Below are positions 20,230-32,800 of a stretch of 64,000 nt of DNA, piece by piece. Position 1 is the first letter of the stretch. Each line of letters opens with the position of its first letter. The notes under the pieces were generated by a model. It did no database searches. It was not told the origin of the DNA and saw only the letters and a list, made by a program, of their open reading frames with translations. Made by a program: the position numbers and the translations under genes. The DNA comes from Unio delphinus (taxonomy: Eukaryota; Mollusca; Bivalvia; Unionida; Unionidae), in contig JAQISU010000345.1 in the NCBI GenBank assembly GCA_029339505.1, positions 2,007,501 through 2,071,500 on the forward strand. The letters run 5' to 3'.

Positions 20230-21060
20230 TCAGAACGAATCTTAGTCAGTGGATGAGTAGTTTCACTCTACCGTCGTACGAAATCTTGACTTTGTTGTAC
20301 TAAACACGCAATATAACCACATTTTACAACTCAGTATCCTCGACCTGTACTAAATCGGTTCGACCAGTTTTGTTTTGTTTTGTTTCCATAGTTAAAATGA
20401 AATTTAGACATAATTATTCATTTTGAAAATGACATAACGTTCAATTTGAATATAGATTTTCATTCGGGCAAGTAATATATAGACTAAACGAGATTAACCA
20501 GTCATACACTTTTACAATTTTTATATCTAATCCTTTCAAGGAACATTTCTAGATCAGTCATCCTTTTAATTAAAAGTGCTAAAATTTCCTTGTAATATTC
20601 ATTAGCGTAATCATAACAGCTGATAACCAGTCAACCAGAATGAAGCAAAAACTAAGTTTTGCAGTTTTAAATTTCTTATTCTTGGACACAAAAAAAAACG
20701 TTTTAGGACAAGTCATAAGTAAACAATTAAAATACACTCGATATATATGGACCGTAGTTTAAAATGACATAAAGAAATACCCATATTTGTTTAGTGGACA
20801 ACCACCTCATTTCGGGATACAATATCCATTCAGAACACATTCCCCATTTAAAACAATGACACTAAAAGCAGAAAAATTGAAAAAGAAAATGTAAAAAGAT
20901 ATATTAATAGACAATTTCGTCTGGTAAAGTTGTTATCCCAAGTAAATACTCATTGGGTTAGAATATCATTTAGACATATGGCAATACTAATCAGGAGTAA
21001 TGCACGAGTGGTATTTTTTAAATTCCGTTAAATAATTTGCTCTGGTGAGAATCATTAGGA
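20230..21060. other. Unassigned AT-rich DNA
   Basis: No open frame, RNA gene or repeat seen. A TTTTG repeat (about 20368-20383) is the only low-complexity motif. Confidence 0.4.
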
Positions 21061-21084
21061 AGACTCGAAAATTGCTTCAGAAAA

Positions 21085-21568
21085 CGGTGGACAAAGAAGG
21101 AACGAAAATCGTTTTAATTCGTACAACGGGGAAGGAGAAGAGACACATTACTGTCGTTTAAGCCATTGCGGATTATTGCGACGTTTTACCCCCAATTATT
21201 ATTTCAAGGCAAAGAGAAATCTTGATCTAAAGGCACCAAAAGGGTGGATTATCGTAGTTCAAAAAAAAGCATGGATGGACGAAATGCTAATGCTGCAATG
21301 GATTGAAGAAATTTATTTGGCATTCACCAGAAGAGAGCGATCACTATTAGTTATTTACTCATTCCGGGCTCACATCACTGATGATGTAAAGATACAGTTG
21401 TGGCGCGAAAATGTTGTGGCAGCAATAATACTAGGAGGATGCACGTCAAAGCTGCAACTTCTTGATGTGAGCATCAATAAATATGTCAAGAGCTACCTCC
21501 ACCACAGCTGGACGGAATACATCATGGATGCTACGAATGCATTACAATCATATGATGAGAGCAATTAA
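21085..21568 (+). pseudogene. pogo/Tigger-like DDE transposase fragment
   Basis: The upstream piece encodes EKTV/GTKIVLIRTTGKEKRHIT, as in the RTTG-E+...VV strand of pogo-type DDE_1 transposases. It then shifts frame near 21205 into a 130-codon frame with WMDEMLMLQWIEEIY, LLVIYSFRAHITDDVK and GGCTSKLQLLDVSINKYVKS. These are the second and third catalytic blocks (LLVLDSFRGH... and LQPLDVSINK). The second catalytic Asp is replaced by Tyr (VIYSF), while the third (LLDVSIN) is kept. There is an in-frame stop after HITVV. The DNA-binding N-terminal half (CENP-B-like HTH) is missing. A fossil of the Tc1/mariner superfamily. Confidence 0.75.
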
Positions 21569-21569
21569 A

Positions 21570-24490
21570 TGATGCAAACTTTGTATCAATTAAATTAACG
21601 ACATACACACTGTGAAATTTACATTAAAACTACGCAGCCGATCTTCGTTGGTTGTGTCCGAAAACATAAATTGTAAAACAATTATAGTGGAGCAGCGTCC
21701 GAAAACTTACAAGGCATTTAAATATTATATTTCCTAAAAAATTATGTCCGAGAACATACCGTATCCGAAAACATACGGTAAATACAGTAGGCTTATGATG
21801 TAGTGACGGATACAGAACCAAATATTTTCTTTGTGAAATATTTGTACCATATACCATGGACTGAACTATTATAAATAATGTAAATTGTGATTCTAAGGTT
21901 GTTGCAGACGATATAATTTTGTATCACAAGGCATTCGATTTTAAATGCTAGCAAACTGCTGCTTGAATGTTGGTTCTGGTGAAATATTTTCCATATAAAG
22001 TGGAACAATAATGCTTTCTATAGACCTGGCAAAATAATGCAAAGCAGATAAAATAATCTCCTGCAATTCGTAGAGTATTAAGATAAGGCATGCAATTAAA
22101 AGTAGAAACATGCAACAAACTGGATTGTATGATTAAAATGAAAGGACATACCAGAGTCAAAAATGTTCTCGCTAGTTTACTATAACACACGCAGAACTAA
22201 AATGCGTGCAAACAAATAAATACATTTAATTGTACGAATAATACAAACCGTATGAAACAGTCACTACCGGTAGAGAATACAAGGGACACAATAAGATCAT
22301 AGAGTATAGACAAATATCTGCAATATAAATATAACTCTTCTGTGGGATCCAAGTAATACATTTATGATATAATTACCACCAGGGAAAGAAATTAACATAT
22401 AGCCAGGTGGGCATGCCGCAAACATTTAGGAAAAACACTATAGAATTACTAGGCCAGATATCCTTGAAATTCAACAAATGAGATCTGATAATGGCTAATT
22501 TGTATACACATTCTACACAAACAAAAACTATTAATGAATTTAAATCTTTTATCAGGTTTGTACTTTGGGATATCATTGCCTTTGAATAAACATGTTGTTG
22601 TGGCCATTTGACCTTAAAATATGCAGTAATAATGTTGCTGAAGAAGTTTATTGAAACGGTATTCATTTTTTTGTGTACTTGAAATATGATGTGCATTTCA
22701 TGTCGTTGCTAGTGGATCTTATTTAACTATATTTAATTCACCAGGATTGCTTTTGTAATTGCTTTTGTGATTGCTTTTGTAATATGTTTAATTGCTAGTT
22801 AGTCTTCCTTCCAACATCAATAATAAATATATACAAAAGTGTTGTCTTTCCTCAAGGCAAATATGTGATCAACGGATGTCACTGAAAGTGATTATATAAA
22901 AGTGTATATTAGTGACTTTAGTGACTTCGTGACTTTTAGTGTCTACTAAAAACATTTAACTCTTCTCTTTTAGAATAGGTATTACGTTTAAGTTTAGCCC
23001 TAGCGGTAATAACTCGTCAAGCAATATCTGTTTTCTTTCAGCACATGTTAAGCACAAGGAGATGATTTTATTCAACTCACAAAAAGTGAAGCCTTCAGCG
23101 GAGGATTGACATAATGACAACAATGAGCAAGTAGAATCGCTAAATGAAAACAGATACAAATGTAACAGCGTTAGTATTTAATTTACTATACAGCGTAAAT
23201 AAACTTCAAAGAGAATTATTTGTAAAGACATTTTGTTCGACAACCTACTAGAAATAGGAAGACATTTGGAACATTATTAATTTTGTTGGACAAAGAGTGG
23301 AAAGACATAGTAAGAGTGAAGAGGGACAAATAAATTAAAAGAGCTACAACGGTAGCAAAAACGAATATTTTGGCTTCACAGACGAAAAAGAAACAAAGAA
23401 AACAGTGATATCTTAAGCAAACGAAGATCAAGCCGTGAGAAAAGTGTAAATCCACTACAGGTAAACGCACAAGGTGTACGACATAAAAGTGAATGTTCCA
23501 TAGGAAGTACTCTGTACAAAGAAATATGTGACAAATATATTGTAATAAATTTGGAGTTGCTAGCCCGAAATAGTTAGCCAGTTAGTAGGAGAAAACATCA
23601 CAGAGAGGAGTGTTAGTGAATTTGAACCATGCTGGGTTCGTTAGTAGTGATTTTAGGCACAAGCCGAATGACTGTCCCTTTCAGTAACATAGTCCATATT
23701 AAAATTCAGTGGTGTATACAAGTATTGTGATTGAAAAGGCGGCATTTATGGTTGGAAATCAGTAAATTATAGAATGGAATCAATAAGTTGGAACTTGGTA
23801 GGTACCGTTTATGTGTCCATAGTGGAAAATGGGCGTATGTATATGAGCGTGATACGCCGGAAATTCTGTGGATTGACTGGCCTAGAGGCGCGCAGTTAAA
23901 TATTTCCCAGTTAGTAATGAAATACTAGTGGAATTTCTATGGCATGACGGGCTTGCGGTACGGAAATGGGATGATAATGGAGAAAAACCATGCTAAGGTG
24001 CAGTTAATAGACGTTTAGGCAAGTTGTCTCCTCTGGGTCGCCAATTGATTAGAGCAAAGATTATTAGTTATAGCAGACACGTCTCTCTTTCCATTTTACA
24101 ACTCAAGTTGTATGGAAGTCTTTGGAAATTTGGGGAAAACTTATGACTTCCAGCGTGACTCGCGCCAGGGTTTTGACACCGCTCGGTCAAGTGAATACCC
24201 CTCTGCGTATTACAATATTAATATACAGAGTTACAAGTGAACAGATTGAATAACGTTGGGATTAATTCGGATGAATTGCATATAATGTGAAGATAGATGA
24301 GCAACTTCTTGGTTTTAATGAAATAGTTCTTTACGCCAACGACAGTCGCAGTTGCTTCTATTCCAACAAAACAGGTAACAGTTGAATAATCAGGCTCCTC
24401 ATAACCAAGTTACACTAATAAGATCTTTTATAAGACAGAAATAGTTTCCGACTGAAAAGATGTCCCATGGAATCCAATAATAAAGATTAA
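21570..24490. other. Long gene-poor AT-rich stretch
   Basis: About 2.9 kb with no supported gene. Small features: a GTCCGAAAACATA-type word repeated near 21655, 21698, 21747 and 21767; a TTGCTTTTGTRATTG repeat x3 at 22749-22789; and GTGACTTTAGTGACTTCGTG near 22912-22935. Open frames of 60-107 codons on the minus strand show no family features. Confidence 0.35.
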
Positions 24491-24497
24491 AGGATAC

Positions 24498-24857
24498 CAT
24501 CCGCCATAACTGCCCGTTATTGCAATTCGCCACGACCGCCCGTTTTTGCAATTTGCCACGACCACCCGTTTTTGCAATCCGCTACGACCGCCCGTTTTTG
24601 CAATCCGCCATGACCGCCCATGTTCGCAATCCGCTACGACCGCCCATTTTTGCGATTCGCCATGACCGCCCGTTTTCGCAATCCGCCATGACCGCCCATT
24701 TTTGCAATCCGCTACAACCGCCCGTTTTTGCAATCCGCCATGACCGCCCGTTTTTGCAATCCGCCATGACCACTCGGTTTTGCAATCCACCACGACTGCT
24801 CGTTTTTGCAATTCGCCACGACCGCCCGTTTTTGCAATCCGCCATGACCGCTAATCT
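24498..24857. repeat. 26-bp minisatellite, about 13-14 copies
   Basis: Unit CCCGTTTTTGCAATCCGCCA followed by TGACCG, with point variants (Y at the CGCYAYGAC step). It is far more GC-rich than its surroundings. Because 3 x 26 = 78 and few stops occur, long frames run through it on both strands; these are not evidence of coding. Confidence 0.95.
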
Positions 24858-24999
24858 AAGCACTGTTCCAGTCATAAAATAGAACAAAACCTACAGTTCC
24901 CAAAACTGAAATCGTGACCCCGCGCACAAAACGAGTCTGTCTTTGAAAATCGCCAAGTAAGTGTGAACATTGATTTTGTCTGTTAAAATGTCACATCTT

Positions 25000-25024
25000 G
25001 CATCTTCCGTTAATTGGAAGATGC
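25000..25024. other. Perfect 9-bp stem hairpin
   Basis: GCATCTTCC-GTTAATT-GGAAGATGC, a perfect inverted repeat in otherwise plain DNA. Function unknown. Confidence 0.6.
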
Positions 25025-25299
25025 AGTGCTTTGCAAAGATCAAAAGAGTGAATTTACCGCATCGTTAGAACAAGAAAAATGCCAATAGACACATGCACTG
25101 CAAAGCCTCTGTAAAACTCATTAGAGTAACATGTTGCGTAGCTTCAACACAATCTTGCCTGTAATAGGATGTCTGGGCTTTATACTTGAACTATTATTCC
25201 TTTTTATTTTCTTTCGCAATCACTTTTGTAGGTCAGATTCTTGTAAAGGGTACATCTAGCACGCTTGCATATAATGGAATGTAGAAATTAGACACAAAG

Positions 25300-25520
25300 A
25301 CACAGTGGTCCCTTTTAAAAGTGCTCTTAAGACTAACCTGTTTCGACTGCAGGGACAAACTTAGCGACCTAATCATAATTTGTATCTTATATGTTTTCAG
25401 CAGGTTTTTATGTTTTCCAATTTCATTGTTTTTGTCATTTGTTGTTCTGTAGTGTAGTCATATCATTATTGATGGTGTAAAGTGCTTAGAGCTTCGTAAG
25501 ATTAGGCGCTATACAAAGTC

Positions 25521-25566
<46 letters not shown>
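25300..25566 (+). mobile_element. Probable retroposon 3' tail ending in (ATT)n
   Basis: The segment ending AAAGTGCTTAGAGCTTCGTA followed by AGATTAGGCGCTATACAAAG and TCCTC(ATT)n has the form of a widespread invertebrate retroposon tail (…GCGCTTTGAG…GGCGCTATACAAAT…ATTATT). The start is uncertain; CAGTGGTCCCTTTTAAAAGT near 25303 may belong to it. The (ATT)n tract is 25523-25566. Confidence 0.5.
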
Positions 25567-25570
<4 letters not shown>

Positions 25571-25737
25571 AATTACCGCCAGATACAACTTAATAACGGT
25601 TGAATGAAGTCTCAGCTTGCATTTAGGTTATATTAGTAAAAGACCAGAACAGCCTCAGTATATAAGGGTAGAAAATCATACCTGGAGATGACTACGAACA
25701 TAGTCTGCAATATCAGGCAAATACTGGACGCCGGTTT

Positions 25738-25890
25738 TGGTTCCCAAGTATAATTTATATTAATTCTCTTTGCCAAGTATAATTTATATTAATTCTCTTT
25801 GCCAAGTATAATGATACTAATTCTCTTTGCCAAGTATAATGATATTAATTCTCTTTGCTAAGTGTAATTTATATTAATTCTCTCGTCACC
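25738..25890. repeat. 29-bp tandem repeat, about five copies
   Basis: Unit CCAAGTATAATTTATATTAA then TTCTCTTTG, with deletions in later copies. It is followed by a 47-bp direct duplication (AACAATATCGGATGTTGTTA...) at about 25907-25999. Confidence 0.9.
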
Positions 25891-25999
25891 ATTAGTCTTG
25901 ATCAAAACAATATCGGATGTTGTTATTTTCACAGAATATTGTTTAATTACAATACAATATCGGATGTTGTTATTTTCACAGAATATTGTTTAATTACCA

Positions 26000-28000
26000 T
26001 ATTGTATTTCATTTTGTCTTTCAAATGTATTCTTGCTGTAGTACATCGAATCCATGAATACGTAAGTCCTTAATGTATTGTTTTAATACAAATGTTATTT
26101 GATGATCTGAAAAAGGATTGCAACAATAGAAAGCAATGATAACTGAATAGTTCTGAATTTGTAAAATTAGAAAATGATGATTGAAACTAAATGGTATACC
26201 AAAAAAACCAACTTATTTTTATGCGCACGGGATTAATTGGTTTATTAAATTTGGGTTGTATTTTCCCCAAAACTGTCTTGTACTACCTCTTTTTGTTGAA
26301 ATAATGTTTAGAATAGCTAATAGTACCATAATGCGTTCTTCCGTTTGATAACTAACTCGCGTTGTAATAGACGTTTAATAATTGTATTCTACTTTTATGA
26401 TCAAAATCATTTATATTTTTTGTTTCATATTGTACGAACAATATCGGTCCTTAAGGGGCCTACGTGTACTAATAAAGGGAGATTATTGTGTTAGTAAAGG
26501 TCAAAGGTGAGTGGGGAGATGGAGAGGGTTATATCAATCAACATGATGTGGAGAAGAACTTAACAAAATTTAATGTAAAATAAATAAATAAATAAACAAA
26601 ACAATAATAGCTAATTTTATTGTGTCCATCTCGCTTTCTGTACTCTAACATAGTAAACTGGAGTAGGGGAGGGGGATCTGTTAGGTCTGGTGAGAGACAA
26701 CTATTACAGTCTATTTTCAGAATAAATCGGTTGTTTGTGCTTATTTGGGATGTGCTTAAAGATCAAAAATGTACTCTTGTATCATGTTGCTTTTCTGCCT
26801 CTTTGACATCTGGCCCCGACTTTGCTCGTCAGCTGTCTGACCAACAATGACAGTGCACCCTATTTTTAACCTTCTCCGGACACCACATGACTCAATTCAA
26901 CCAAATAATACAGGCATGACATATCATGGAAACATTCAGTTTCTTAATGGTTTATGGTATAATGCTTTGTAAACAATACAGTCTACATGGTATGCAATGC
27001 AACATTATAAATGCACACAGTAATATCTTGGGTATGAAAAGAATAAGATTATATTATAAGCCCAAATTTATGTGAATTAAAAATATATTAAGATAATTTA
27101 AGTATCAAACAACTGAATCGATTTCATCTACACACCGGTTATGCACGTGATGCAGACGAGATCTATTGTCACTTAAAAGCATGAATTGCATGCAACTACA
27201 CAACCGTATTTTTAAAACAAAGAAATTACTTACTTATCGGTACCCTACAATCAATGAAGAAAATACATGCAAATGCGAAAGTGATGAATCTTGAAATACG
27301 AAATGCTAATCAAGATAATGAACATTGTGATACAAGGACAATACATGGGTGTTGATCTTCTTCATTTTGTATTATTTTACCTAAATTACTTATAGCACTA
27401 GCATACGAATATACTAGGTGTATCAGGAAGGCTAAACACTCTAAAACTTTGCAACGAATTTTCCAAAACATTTAACTGAATTAACTTTTACCTAGTAAAT
27501 TGCTTACACATTTAAAGATCGGCTGCCAGGATTAGTTTGAAAGTTTGCCAGTCCATAACAATTATAAATGCTATGCTTTATAAATGAAACATTCTAATTC
27601 ATATTCATTTAATATATACCATATTTATAATAAAATAAATAATAAAATAAAAAGACTAAAACTAGTCTCATAGTCATTCTGACTGTAGCCATTGTTATTA
27701 CAATATTATAATTAACTAATGCATATTTATCATGATGAACGCGTTTTCTTATATTTTTTTTTCCATGACGATAATCGATAGCATTTTTTGCTTTTAATAT
27801 AACTATGAGCTGATGCACACTTAAAGCATAAATAATCAATATTCGTTAATAGCATATCACGATTTGGGCAACACAAATCATCATCCGGTAATTATTATTT
27901 TAAATATTTATCTTTCACTTTTTTACATAGCGTAATATAATATAATGTGAGTGTGAGTATGCGTAACACTGGTTTGGCAGACCGGGTAATTTTAAAGGCA
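26000..28000. other. Unassigned AT-rich stretch
   Basis: No supported gene. A short GC-richer piece lies near 26650-26900. Minus-strand open frames near 27609-27839 look like chance. Confidence 0.35.
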
Positions 28001-28019
28001 TGAACATTAGAATGAAAAT

Positions 28020-30240
28020 GAGGCAATTAGGCCAGCAACAATTTATGAGGATATTGCTAAACCATTAGCACCACAAGTCAAAGAACAGCTTGCAAAAGTG
28101 TGAGAACCAATTGATAAACGAAACCAGTCTATTTAAATTCACAAATTACCAGAAAATCAAATGTAAATATCAGCATCATTACTGGCGAACGAAGAGAGAA
28201 CATACTTTAAATTATGAGTCTTACGAACAGTATGGCTGTGTTGTAGAAATCGACGTGGCACTAGATAAAACGATTTTTGATAAATACAAGTTAGTCCCAA
28301 TATTAAAATTAACCGATTCCGGTAAAGATTAGATAAATAAAACGAAAGATTTAATGAAGAAAAAAACTAACAAAAGAAAACAAACAAGGATAAAACAATT
28401 TAAGGCACAAAAGAATCAACATCAACATCAGATACGAAAACCAGCATACATTAATTATCACATGTTAATACCCAAGTACAAGATGTCTTAAAAGATACAT
28501 CGAACGAATTATTATCTCTGAATCTGCAAAAAACGTTTGAAGATAATTAAAGCGTTAATAGACCAGTTGGATTTGATGACTTGAAAGTGGTGGACCAATA
28601 TAAATATATTAATCGGTTTTAAAATTGTTATGAAGATAAATTGATGTCAAAAGAAGAGTCTTACTTAACGTTAGTCAGGTCAGGTATAACAGATAAAGAG
28701 TATGCTTGTATCCTTGATGTTTAGAAAAATGCATAATTAAACATTGGGGTGACTAACATGAGATCTATCGACAAAAATATGTCATTCTTTTCTATAAAAT
28801 GTCAGAGAAGAATAATTGAAACATTATTTCTCAGATCTTTTACTTAAGATACCACAAATCTGAGAATAAGATGGATGCCCTTTTAAAATGAGTCTTTAAA
28901 CTTCAGGTAATAACAGATACTGAGATGTGTTTATCCATAGTAAAAATGGGAAGTATATTCTTTACGGTGTCAGGCCACTCCGTAAAGTTAACAAAACTAT
29001 GGTTGGTGTATACGTATTTGCTTGCGATTCACTATGTAAAGTCAAAAGGAACTCCAACCCGACCCATTTCTACCGGACAGTCTGTGCTGGATCAGAGTTC
29101 TTAATGACTTTTGTTATAAACAACTTAGAAAAGAATATGACCAGAATAACAAATTAGGAGAACAATTCGAGGACGAGTAAAATTGCAAACTAATAATCTA
29201 TTAGTTTTGTATGAGGCTGAAATATTTTTAATCATGTGTTTTAGTAAGAACGGCGATGCGCTTGGCTTAAAATATAAATAAATCAGGCATAGTGTACAAA
29301 TAAAAAAATATAATTATTTTTAAAAAAATGAGATGAAACGTGCAATGCACGACACAAAGAATGAAGCTGTACAAGATAACTAACACAACTAATTCGTCAT
29401 TGAACACAAATAAATTTGTAAAGGAAAATGGAAGCAAAACATGTTTGTGCACATTATAAAACGAATTGCTAATAAGCGTGTTTTTCTCTTATCTTTTTTT
29501 TTTGATAAAACGATGGAGCACAACCTTCGTCACCTGGGCTAAAACACGCGAAAATGCAATCAAGCGCACATCTAGAAACATTCACGATCCTCTTAACCAT
29601 GTTTGTTACCAGCAACAAAATGTCCGAAAACATATCTATCTCAAGCCTTTATGACGATACAAAAAACAAATGAAGAGTCATCCACATACCTCAAAAGATT
29701 ATTAGTACTACGAGTCTCCAAAGATAATAAGTACCATCAAAAGCTTGTCCAAAAGCATATCAGTATCACTGGTTTTAAACACTACGAAATGTATGTTTTA
29801 AAAACAGTACGACGTAAGAACAAGCCGATTGCTATAACTTCAAACACGACAAACACCATGTGTCCCCCCACCCTCGAAAAGACTGTCTTTAAATTGCCAT
29901 TTTAAGTCTACTTGAACAGGCACGTATTTAAATGCATCTTTGATATTGGGTTTATACATCCAGTTTTCTCTGCCAAGTCATTTGCTGCTAATAACATGAT
30001 CGATGGTGAAATAGGACAGGTAAAAGTCACCCTTGTCCACGAGCGTATTAAGACCATGAAGTATCAGGATGTCGTGCGGGGCAGACGTATTAATTAAAGG
30101 TATTGGTACACAAATTATTGGTCTTCTAAAATACCTAGTGGTTACTACGATATTGTCGATTTAGAGTTTGGCCGCAAGGTTCAGTCACGTACGTTATCTT
30201 TAATTGAATTAGTTGAGTAGTAACACAGGGTCAATTTGAA
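28020..30240 (+). pseudogene. Degenerate protein-like region, possibly virus-like
   Basis: Several plus-strand frames have protein-like composition broken by many stops. One segment (about 28025-28100) reads RPATIYEDIAKPLAPQVKEQ, a pattern I associate, without certainty, with element proteins of the F54H12.2-related set. Others include GITDKEYACILDV near 28690-28720, a 76-codon frame at 28927-29157 and a 100-codon frame at 29603-29905. IPSGYYDIVDLEFG near 30140-30185 resembles the LPDGSYxIxDI step seen in the 43.3-kb fragment. No single domain is secure. Confidence 0.2.
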
Positions 30241-31900
30241 GTTTTTATATTCAGTTGGCAAGTTTCCCAGAATTTGAAAACCATGGCTAATTCCTGTTAA
30301 CAAAAAGTTGGCAAGTAGTTATTATAATGCGCCATCAGCTATATTTCTAGTTGATTGAGTTTACTTGTCCTCAATTCTGGGATGTTTGATCGGGCAATTT
30401 TGCAGCCAGGGAACGTTTTTATGCCTTGCTTGTATCTTCATTGTTCCCCTTTACAAATATATGTTTCTTTGATATCTTGGTCAAATTACGTCTCTTACAG
30501 ATGTTGCCATTGCTGTGAATTTACCTCTTATGATGTGGAATATAATGAATAAGAAAAATATAGGTAGATTAAACCTGGCTATGAAAATAACAAGTCCACA
30601 AGGTTTTGCAGTTTAACAAGTCAATGTACCAGCATACGTCCTGGTTCATGCGTTTAGCAATGCCCTAAGGACAAAATCCAAAAGCATATTCATAACCAAA
30701 TATGGATAAACAACACATATCAACAAATTTATTTGTAAGTTTAAACCTTGTCCAAGCCTGTTTATGTATAGTTAGAGTTAATAAATACCATCAAGCTGTG
30801 AATCAGCTACAATTCATAATGTATTGCAATATTGTCAAGGAGTAGTACAATGTGGGATAATGTATCGAAAATAATACATATTGGCAACACTCAGCTTCTA
30901 GCAAAAAGGCTGACTTCCATAAATATCTTATGTATTAATGGAAAACAATACAATAACATTTAAAAATGCCATCTTGTAAACGGTACATGCAACGATGAAC
31001 GGCTTGCAATTAGATATGCAGTCCCATAATGCGTCAGTAGATCACGGTTTTCAGTATCTACTTTCAAACACCAGTTGAACGAACACTGTTGGGCCTGACA
31101 AATCAGCACATTGTGATACGTCACCTGACTGTCGGCACGTTATGATGCACCATATCAGAATCTACATACTTCATATTATGGTGCGTATCAAAGGTTCCAG
31201 CATGTTCTTAATGGAAGACATTGGCGTTTTGACTTTAGCCTTTTAATTGATGTTAAGTCGGGCTGAAATTGCTACTAATTCAATCTCTTGATTCTAGATT
31301 TTAATATAACTAGACGTAAATTGTGTTGGTGGCACTCAGACCAGGCTGGGACATGATACAACTTTAGTCTGAGATTTAGTTTTTACTATTTTAGAAGTAA
31401 CGGCATTTGTGATTGGTCTAAACAAAATGCCAATTTCAAACTTAAGGAAAAGATTTTCGTAATTTCTAGGTCAGGTATGAAGTCAAGAAACTGCCTACAA
31501 CAATCAAAATCAGACAAACTGCTCCAAAAATAGAAACAAAACTTTAAAGACAAGGACAATTGCTAACTGGTGCAATTATTTAATTGCAAATTATATTCGC
31601 AGTTCAGTTCGGATATGTAATGATTCTATGTACACCAAAAATATCTGCCCTTATTTATGGTCGAGATTTACCTACAACAATAATTTTTAAATTGTCATTC
31701 TGAGTTAAAAGATGGAAAAAATATCAGAGTTTGTAAAATAATTGTTAGAGGTATTCAGCTTTGCACTAAGTGAAGAATTTGGGATAATTCTCCTTGCGTT
31801 TCTAAACAAAACTTATTGCTACAGATTCTACTATATAATTTCTTAGATGAAAAATTGATTAATCTAATTTTGACATGAATAAATAATGAATTATAAATGG
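30241..31900. other. Unassigned AT-rich stretch
   Basis: Nothing recognised beyond chance open frames. Confidence 0.4.
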
Positions 31901-31906
31901 AATAAG

Positions 31907-31944
<38 letters not shown>

Positions 31945-31982
31945 TTCTTCTTCTTCTTCTTCTTCTTTTTCTTCTTCTTCTT
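31907..31982. repeat. Compound (ATC)n(TTC)n microsatellite
   Basis: About 12 ATC triplets to 31943 followed by TTC triplets with a T-run interruption to 31982. Confidence 0.95.
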
Positions 31983-32329
31983 GCATTGTTATTATTGAAT
32001 ATATTTTTAGTTCTAAACGGTTTTTGTCAAAGATTTACATATTCCTTGCTTAATTTCTTTTTTTATACAGTACACATCAAAGCTATATTTTTAAAAGAAG
32101 CAGCGTTTGACGCGTCTTGACATATTTCTGTTACCGTAGGTTTTGCACGTATAACCACCCAGCGACTAACACTAACAGCAACGACCCATGTCAGACCGGC
32201 GTATGTGCAACGACAGTGATGCGTCTGTTTACTTTTGCGTCAATGTTATACTGGGATAAATACGGCATGTCAGCAGTTTATGTTGATTATATGCTTAGCA
32301 TATGCTAGCGACACTTGGAGAAAAACTGT

Positions 32330-32800
32330 AAAATTCTCCGAGGAACATACTATAGATGTAACCGTTTTGTCCTGAAAAAATTTATAAACTGTCATATTCT
32401 CCGAGGAACATACTGCAGATGTAATAGTTTTGTCCTGACAATAGTAATAAACTGTCAAATTCTCCGAGGCACATATTACATGTGTAATCGTTTTGTCCTG
32501 ACAATAGTAATACACTGTCAAATTCTCCGAGGCACATAGTACAGATGTAATCGTTTTGTCCTGACAATAGTAATACACTGTCAAATTCTCCGAGGCACAT
32601 AGTACAGATGTAATCGTTTTGTCCCGAAAATAGTAATAAAATGCAAAATTCTCCGAGGAACATACTACAGATGTAATCGTTTTGTATGACAATATTAATA
32701 CACTGTCAAATTCTCCGAGGCACATAGTACAAATGTAATCGTTTGTCCGAGGCACATAGTACAGATGTAATCGTTTTGTCCTGACAATAGTAATATACTG
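32330..32800. repeat. 63-bp minisatellite, seven copies plus partial
   Basis: Units start (ATTCTCCGAGG) at 32333, 32396, 32459, 32522, 32585, 32648 and 32710. The period is 63 bp except one 62-bp unit. Since 63 is a multiple of three, repeat-encoded frames (21-residue period, up to 161 codons on the minus strand) stay open without being genes. Confidence 0.95.

Noticed and set aside
32270..32755. 161-codon minus-strand repeat frame
   Set aside because: Driven by the 63-bp tandem repeat; broken where one unit is 62 bp.
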